DNA from: JBGLNL01 sp046484125
Lineage (GTDB): Bacteria > Chloroflexota > Dehalococcoidia > SZUA-161 > SpSt-899
Length of the DNA stretch: 9,126 nucleotides
Reading direction: 5' to 3'
Assembly: GCA_046484125.1 (NCBI GenBank)
Contig: JAWOBX010000110.1
Location: 1 to 9,126 of the forward strand
The notes below the pieces were generated by a model. The model saw only the letters and a program-made list of their open reading frames with translations, had not been told where the DNA came from and did not search any database. Below, piece by piece: positions 6,063 through 9,126 of the stretch; positions within the stretch are counted from its first letter, which is position 1; every line of letters begins with the position of its first letter. The translations under genes and the position numbers were made by a program.

Positions 6063-6671
6063 TCAGGAACCCGCCTCCTGCTCCGGGCTCGTCTTCGAAA
6101 CGCGCGGCCGGGGCCTGTCAATCAACTCAACGGTGCTTGCCTGCAAACCTTCCTCACCCTGCTTTGCGACAAACCTGACCCCCGCCCCGATCTCAAGCCG
6201 CTCGAAATCGCGGTTGAGCACACTGTTACGGTGAAAGTAAATATCTCCACTTCCATCCAGTGGTTTCAAAAAGCCATAACCTTCATCGCTGTGGATCTTG
6301 CTTACGAAGCCGTTGACCTCATCCTCCAGATGTTCCTTAACCTGGCCCCGCTGTTTTTCAACCAGTTCCCTGGTCTGGCGCTGGGCGGCCTCAAAGGCGT
6401 TTCGTATCACCGTTTGCAGCGGCTCTTCGCGTTTGCCTTTAGTCGATTCCCGCTTGGCGACGACCTCGTGGCCGGGCGGGATGGTCAGGTCGATCCGCAC
6501 CCGGTAGGGATTACCGGTTCGCTGATGCCTGTGCGGGCCTTCAATCGCCACCCGCGCACTGATGATGTGGTCGCAGATCTTCTCAAGCTTCTGCAGTTTG
6601 TTACTGACCAGCTTTTCGATCTCTTCTGTTGGCTCCACGTTACGATAGGTTATTTCCGGCTGTACTTCCAT
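6063..6671 (-). CDS. hpf: Ribosome hibernation factor (HPF/RaiA family) fused to a cold-shock domain
   Basis: Two domains are visible in 202 residues. The N-terminal HPF/RaiA (S30EA) domain spans 1 to about 105 (ITYRNVEPTEEIEKLVSNKL at 7-26, ISARVAIEGPHRHQRTGNPYR at about 37-57) and in this family binds the 30S mRNA/tRNA channel to silence idle ribosomes. A charged helical linker follows. A cold-shock domain covers about 119-185, with an RNP1-like DEGYGFLKPL (129-138) and RNP2-like DIYFHRNSV (143-151), which bind single-stranded RNA. Long HPFs carry a different C-terminal domain that dimerises ribosomes; here the cold-shock domain takes its place. A short basic/polar tail ends the protein. 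ATG 6671 follows AGGGGTGA by about five nt. The gene heads a two-gene unit with the BON protein and has a possible promoter at the end of glgB. Inference: it protects ribosomes or their RNA in dormancy or cold. Confidence 0.93.
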   Translation of the reverse strand: MEVQPEITYRNVEPTEEIEKLVSNKLQKLEKICDHIISARVAIEGPHRHQRTGNPYRVRIDLTIPPGHEVVAKRESTKGKREEPLQTVIRNAFEAAQRQTRELVEKQRGQVKEHLEDEVNGFVSKIHSDEGYGFLKPLDGSGDIYFHRNSVLNRDFERLEIGAGVRFVAKQGEEGLQASTVELIDRPRPRVSKTSPEQEAGS

Positions 6672-6689
6672 TGGGTCACCCCTATGCCT

Positions 6690-6765
6690 GCCGAATATAA
6701 ATGCCGATATTCGATTGCTTCGGCTGCATCCTTTCTCGTCATCAGTCTATCTCGGAGCAATAGAC
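6690..6765 (-). promoter_or_regulatory. Leader of hpf with alternative stem-loops
   Basis: The 158-nt gap 6672-6829 has no gene. Three potential stems share bases. CGAATAT/ATATTCG (6692-6698 with 6707-6713, perfect, 8-nt loop) competes with GCCGAA/TTCGGC (6690-6695 with 6719-6724) and GCCGA/TCGGC (6703-6707 with 6720-6724). Upstream in the transcript, GTCTAT/ATAGAC (6745-6750 with 6760-6765) forms a separate stem. All lie between the candidate promoter and the ribosome site, so the RNA could switch between folds. The sequences are directly visible; the switch is inference. Confidence 0.35.
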
Positions 6766-6809
6766 CGGCGCATCCCTCTTTCAGTTATTCCCGATTAGAC
6801 AAAAGAGCT

Positions 6810-6815
6810 ATTATA
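6810..6815 (-). promoter_or_regulatory. Consensus -10 box (TATAAT) ahead of hpf
   Basis: On the minus strand GGGTATAATAG lies 15 nt after the glgB stop, with the -10 hexamer matching the consensus at all six positions. No good -35 hexamer sits 16-18 nt upstream (AAACTT at 17). An activator or a minor sigma factor may be needed, or the match may be chance. Transcription would begin near 6803 and give hpf-BON a transcript independent of glgB, with a leader of about 130 nt. Confidence 0.35.
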
Positions 6816-6829
6816 CCCTGTTTCTGTGC

Positions 6830-8809
6830 TCAAAGTTTCGGCTGCTGCTCCAGCACAAGGAACAGGGACGCCAGCGGCGGTATGTTCAGCGTAAGTGAAT
6901 GGAACCGGCCATGAGATGGGATTGGAACAGAGGCCAGCCCACCCATATTGCCCTCGCCGGATCCCCCGTAATCTAGAGCGTCACTGTTAAGTGCCTCTCG
7001 ATAGAACCCTGATCTCGGAACACCGACCCGGTAGTTGGAGCGTGGTACCGGTGTGAAATTAAAGACACCAATTACCGTTTCATCCTTGATGGCGCTCCTG
7101 CGAATCAGGCTGATAATACTGGATTCCATATCCTGGCAATCGATCCATTCGAATCCGGCCGGGCTGGTATCCAGCTCATACAGCGCGGGATGGCTTCGGC
7201 AGAGATGATTGATATCGTTTACCCATCGCTGCAGGCCCTGGTGAGGGGAATACTGCAAAAGGTACCACTCGAGGCTTTCGTCGTGTGCCCACTCCCGTCG
7301 CTGCCCGAACTCGTCTCCCATGAACAGCAGTTTTTTACCTGGCTGGGCATACATATAGCCGTAGAGTAGCCTCAGGTTGGCGAACTTCTGCCAGTCATCT
7401 CCGGGCATCTTGCTTAACATGGATGCTTTACCGTGTACCACCTCATCGTGCGAAAGGGGCAGCACGAAGTTCTCTGAGAAGGCATACATCCCCCGGAAGG
7501 TCAGCAGATTATGGTGATACCGCCGGTGAATGGGTTCCCTGGACATATATTCCAGGGTGTCATGCATCCATCCCATATCCCACTTCAAGCCAAATCCCAG
7601 TCCGCCGACATAGGTCGGGCGTGAAACCGAAGGCCAAGCGGTGGATTCCTCGGCTATGGTGTGTACGCCTTCCGTTTCTCCATATACCACTTCGTTGAAT
7701 CTCCTCAGGAAGTCAATCGCCTCGAGGTTTTCATTGCCGCCGTATTTGTTCGGTATCCAGTCGGCGCCTGTGCGGGCGTAATCGAGATAGAGCATGGAGG
7801 CCACAGCGTCGACACGCAGTCCGTCAATATGATAACGCTCCAGCCAGAAAATGGCGTTGCTGAGAAGAAAGCTCTGGACTTCATGCCTCCCGTAATTGAA
7901 GATGAAGCTGTTCCAGTCGGGATGGATGCCCTGCCTTGGGTCGCTGTGCTCATAAAGATGGGTACCGTCGAAGTAGCCCAGGCCGTGAGCGTCGCTTGGG
8001 AAGTGAGACGGTACCCAGTCAAGGATCACGGCTATGTTGTGCTGGTGCAGGCGGTCCACAAGGTACATGAAATCCTGCGGTGTTCCATAGCGGCTTGTCG
8101 GGGCGAAAAAACCGGTTATCTGATAGCCCCACGAGCCGTAGAACGGATGTTCCATGATGGGCATAAACTCGACGTGAGTGAAACCCATCTCCTCCAGGTA
8201 ACCAGGCAGTTCCTCGGCCAGTTCTCGATAAGTCAGGTATCGGTTCTCCTCCTCTATTTTTCTCCGCCAGGACCCGGGATGCATTTCATAGATACACATG
8301 GGCGATTTCAAATCGTTGAACTTTGTTCTCGTCCGCATCCACTGTTCATCTCCCCACTCATAGTCAATATCCCTGACAATCGAAGCTGTCGCCGGAGGCA
8401 GCTCGCAGAAAAACGCGAAAGGGTCCGCCTTATCAACCGTATAATCCCCGTGCCGCGAGCGTATATGGTATTTGTATAGGGTCCCGTCTCCAGTATCGGG
8501 GATAAATCCCTCCCAGATGCCCGATTCCCCTTTTGACGCCAGGTGATGGGCGGAGTCGTCCCACGCGTTGAAATCGCCAATCACGGATACCTGGCTGGCG
8601 TTTGGCGCCCAGACCGCGAAATAAGTGCCCGGTGTTTCATCGATCTGAACCGGGTGGGCGCCGAGCTTATCGTGAAGCCGGTAATGGGAACCCTGGTTGA
8701 ACAGGTAGAGATCCTCATCCGTCAGCAATGAGAAATCATTGCGTACCGGGTTGCCCGCTTCCGGCCTGTTCTGTGATGTCTCCTGTTCGCTGGTACTTTT
8801 ATTCCGCAT
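6830..8809 (-). CDS. glgB: 1,4-alpha-glucan branching enzyme GlgB (GH13, CBM48)
   Basis: GlgB cuts alpha-1,4-glucan chains and re-attaches them through alpha-1,6 links, creating branches in glycogen. Numbering is from the ATG at 8809 (659 aa, a normal length). A polar N-terminal stretch (1-25) precedes a CBM48 domain at about 50-140 (YFAVWAPNASQVSVIGDFNAW). The GH13 barrel follows with all catalytic motifs: DWVPSH (264-269), GLRVDAVASM (330-339, nucleophile Asp334), IAEEST (385-390, acid/base Glu387), and LPLSHDEVVHG (450-460, His454, Asp455). The GH13_9 segment GSWGYQITGFFAPTSRYG (225-242) is present. A C-terminal all-beta domain ends at LFLVLEQQ. ATG 8809 is preferred to ATG 8842 because GGGAGG precedes it by nine nt. 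No other glycogen gene is visible. It is intact and should be active in the cytosol. Confidence 0.97.
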   Translation of the reverse strand: MRNKSTSEQETSQNRPEAGNPVRNDFSLLTDEDLYLFNQGSHYRLHDKLGAHPVQIDETPGTYFAVWAPNASQVSVIGDFNAWDDSAHHLASKGESGIWEGFIPDTGDGTLYKYHIRSRHGDYTVDKADPFAFFCELPPATASIVRDIDYEWGDEQWMRTRTKFNDLKSPMCIYEMHPGSWRRKIEEENRYLTYRELAEELPGYLEEMGFTHVEFMPIMEHPFYGSWGYQITGFFAPTSRYGTPQDFMYLVDRLHQHNIAVILDWVPSHFPSDAHGLGYFDGTHLYEHSDPRQGIHPDWNSFIFNYGRHEVQSFLLSNAIFWLERYHIDGLRVDAVASMLYLDYARTGADWIPNKYGGNENLEAIDFLRRFNEVVYGETEGVHTIAEESTAWPSVSRPTYVGGLGFGLKWDMGWMHDTLEYMSREPIHRRYHHNLLTFRGMYAFSENFVLPLSHDEVVHGKASMLSKMPGDDWQKFANLRLLYGYMYAQPGKKLLFMGDEFGQRREWAHDESLEWYLLQYSPHQGLQRWVNDINHLCRSHPALYELDTSPAGFEWIDCQDMESSIISLIRRSAIKDETVIGVFNFTPVPRSNYRVGVPRSGFYREALNSDALDYGGSGEGNMGGLASVPIPSHGRFHSLTLNIPPLASLFLVLEQQPKL

Positions 8810-8856
8810 TTTCCAACGCCTCCCCTGAAAACGGTTTTGCATATTCTTCGTCTGTC

Positions 8857-8878
8857 ATTCCCGACTCTGATCGGGAAT
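8857..8878. repeat. Palindromic repeat, 8-bp stem (ATTCCCGA/TCGGGAAT)
   Basis: ATTCCCGA at 8857-8864 pairs perfectly with TCGGGAAT at 8871-8878 around a 6-nt loop. The context TGTCATTCCCGA...TCGGGAATCT resembles a dispersed intergenic palindrome I recall from many environmental bacterial genomes; this link is from memory, not a search. Confidence 0.55.
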
Positions 8879-8880
8879 CT

Positions 8881-8919
8881 CTCTCGCCTTCGGCGGCCTT
8901 TGCCCACCCGCCCTTTATT
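8881..8919. repeat. Half-copy of the terminal palindrome arm (direct repeat A)
   Basis: This segment closely matches 9016-9058: both read CTCT-C/T-CGCCT-T/C-CGGCGG-C/T-CTTT-G/A-CCCACCCGCC and then reach CTTTATT or CCTTATT. The differences are a few transitions and a short indel after the CCCACCCGCC core. It therefore looks like an arm of the 9022-9126 inverted repeat without its partner, a degenerate or truncated repeat copy. Confidence 0.6.
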
Positions 8920-8922
8920 TCC

Positions 8923-8941
8923 TCGGGGCCTGCGGCCCCGA
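8923..8941. repeat. Short GC-rich hairpin (8 bp, TGC loop)
   Basis: TCGGGGCC (8923-8930) pairs perfectly with GGCCCCGA (8934-8941) around TGC. It lies directly after the half-repeat and before another palindrome. No T-run follows, so it is listed as part of the repeat cluster rather than as a terminator. Confidence 0.55.
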
Positions 8942-8958
8942 AACCCCGGCCTTGTGTC

Positions 8959-8981
8959 CTCTCGCCCCTCGGGGGAGAGAG
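8959..8981. repeat. CTCTC/GAGAG palindromic repeat
   Basis: CTCTCGCCCC (8959-8968) pairs with GGGGAGAGAG (8972-8981) at nine of ten positions, the exception being a G-A mismatch, with a TCG loop. The following GTTAGAGTGAGGGGGT resembles the end of a widespread intergenic repeat in environmental bacterial genomes (recalled, not searched). Confidence 0.5.
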
Positions 8982-9021
8982 TTAGAGTGAGGGGGTAATC
9001 ACTTATCTGCTGTCCTCTTTC

Positions 9022-9126
9022 GCCTCCGGCGGTCTTTACCCACCCGCCGACCCTTATTGATCCGGGGGTCCGGGGGTGTCCCCCGGATCAATAAGGGTCG
9101 ACGGGTGGGTAAAGATCTCCGGAGGC
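9022..9126. repeat. Large inverted repeat, 47-bp arms, running into the window edge
   Basis: The arm 9022-9068 is matched by the reverse complement of 9080-9126 at 44 of 47 positions, with an 11-nt centre at 9069-9079. The mismatches lie near the CCGGCGG end and in the CCCGCCGACC core. Both arms carry ACCCACCCG and CCTTATTGATCCGGGGG. The centre repeats TCCGGGGG, so the inner fold can slip by eight nt. The right arm stops exactly at the window end, so the true length is unknown. No transposase is visible. A MITE-like or REP-like element, or a cruciform-forming site, are the options. Confidence 0.8.

Larger units (their letters stand above)
8843..9126. other. Gene-free repeat cluster upstream of glgB
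   Basis: This 284-nt stretch holds no credible gene; the open frames are low-complexity read-through of palindromes. It is made of at least four palindromic units in a row, listed separately, plus two imperfect direct copies of one sequence. No clear -35/-10 pair for glgB was found. Confidence 0.6.

Noticed and set aside
6038..6121. 28-residue N-terminal extension of the BON protein
   Set aside because: It would overlap the hpf 3' end, is Arg-rich and non-conserved, and a good GAGGAG site sits before ATG 6037.
7661..8479. 272-aa plus-strand open frame inside glgB
   Set aside because: It is antisense to the catalytic core of GlgB, whose motifs are intact; the frame is a shadow of codon bias.
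8728..8985. 85-aa plus-strand frame over the start of glgB and the repeats
   Set aside because: It is composed of glgB antisense plus palindromic repeats, with no ribosome site or domain.
8881..9126. CRISPR array in the repeat cluster
   Set aside because: The repeats are two imperfect copies plus palindromes of unequal spacing, with no regular repeat-spacer unit and no cas gene.

Overview
This window is a bacterial chromosomal segment dominated by stress-protection and dormancy genes. Base composition is moderately GC-rich. The protein sequences and the palindromic intergenic repeats remind me of Chloroflexota, especially Dehalococcoidia-like lineages. That placement rests on recollection of family flavour rather than a search, so treat it as a moderate-confidence inference.

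Plus strand, 1-3704: the C-terminal half of DnaK (its 5' end lies upstream of the window) is followed by a zinc-finger-less J-protein of the DnaJ/CbpA class B type. After a 247-nt structured leader comes a small heat-shock protein (Hsp20). Then follow a dodecin and a universal stress protein. Strong hairpins separate hsp20 from dodecin and dodecin from usp. A composite palindromic element fills most of the dodecin-usp gap.

Minus strand, 8809-3776 (read right to left): a glycogen branching enzyme (GlgB) comes first. Next is a ribosome hibernation factor whose C-terminus is a cold-shock domain, then a cytoplasmic protein of three BON domains starting 25 nt after it. Last is a primary-type sigma-70 factor with regions 1.2, 2, 3 and 4 but no region 1.1. 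The two gene sets converge on a probable bidirectional terminator at about 3709-3735. The right end (8843-9126) has no gene. It is packed with palindromes and ends in a 47-bp-arm inverted repeat that reaches the window edge.

The genes plausibly act together in survival of heat, starvation or quiescence. DnaK, the J-protein and Hsp20 handle unfolded protein, while dodecin may buffer a flavin-like ligand. Usp and the hibernation factor fit growth arrest, GlgB fits carbon storage, and a dedicated sigma factor could redirect transcription. Every family is known. The unusual points are the clustering, the HPF-cold-shock fusion, the dodecin lacking the flavin-stacking tryptophan, structured leaders ahead of hsp20 and hpf, and the large terminal palindrome. 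I found no tRNA, rRNA, CRISPR, transposase or phage gene.
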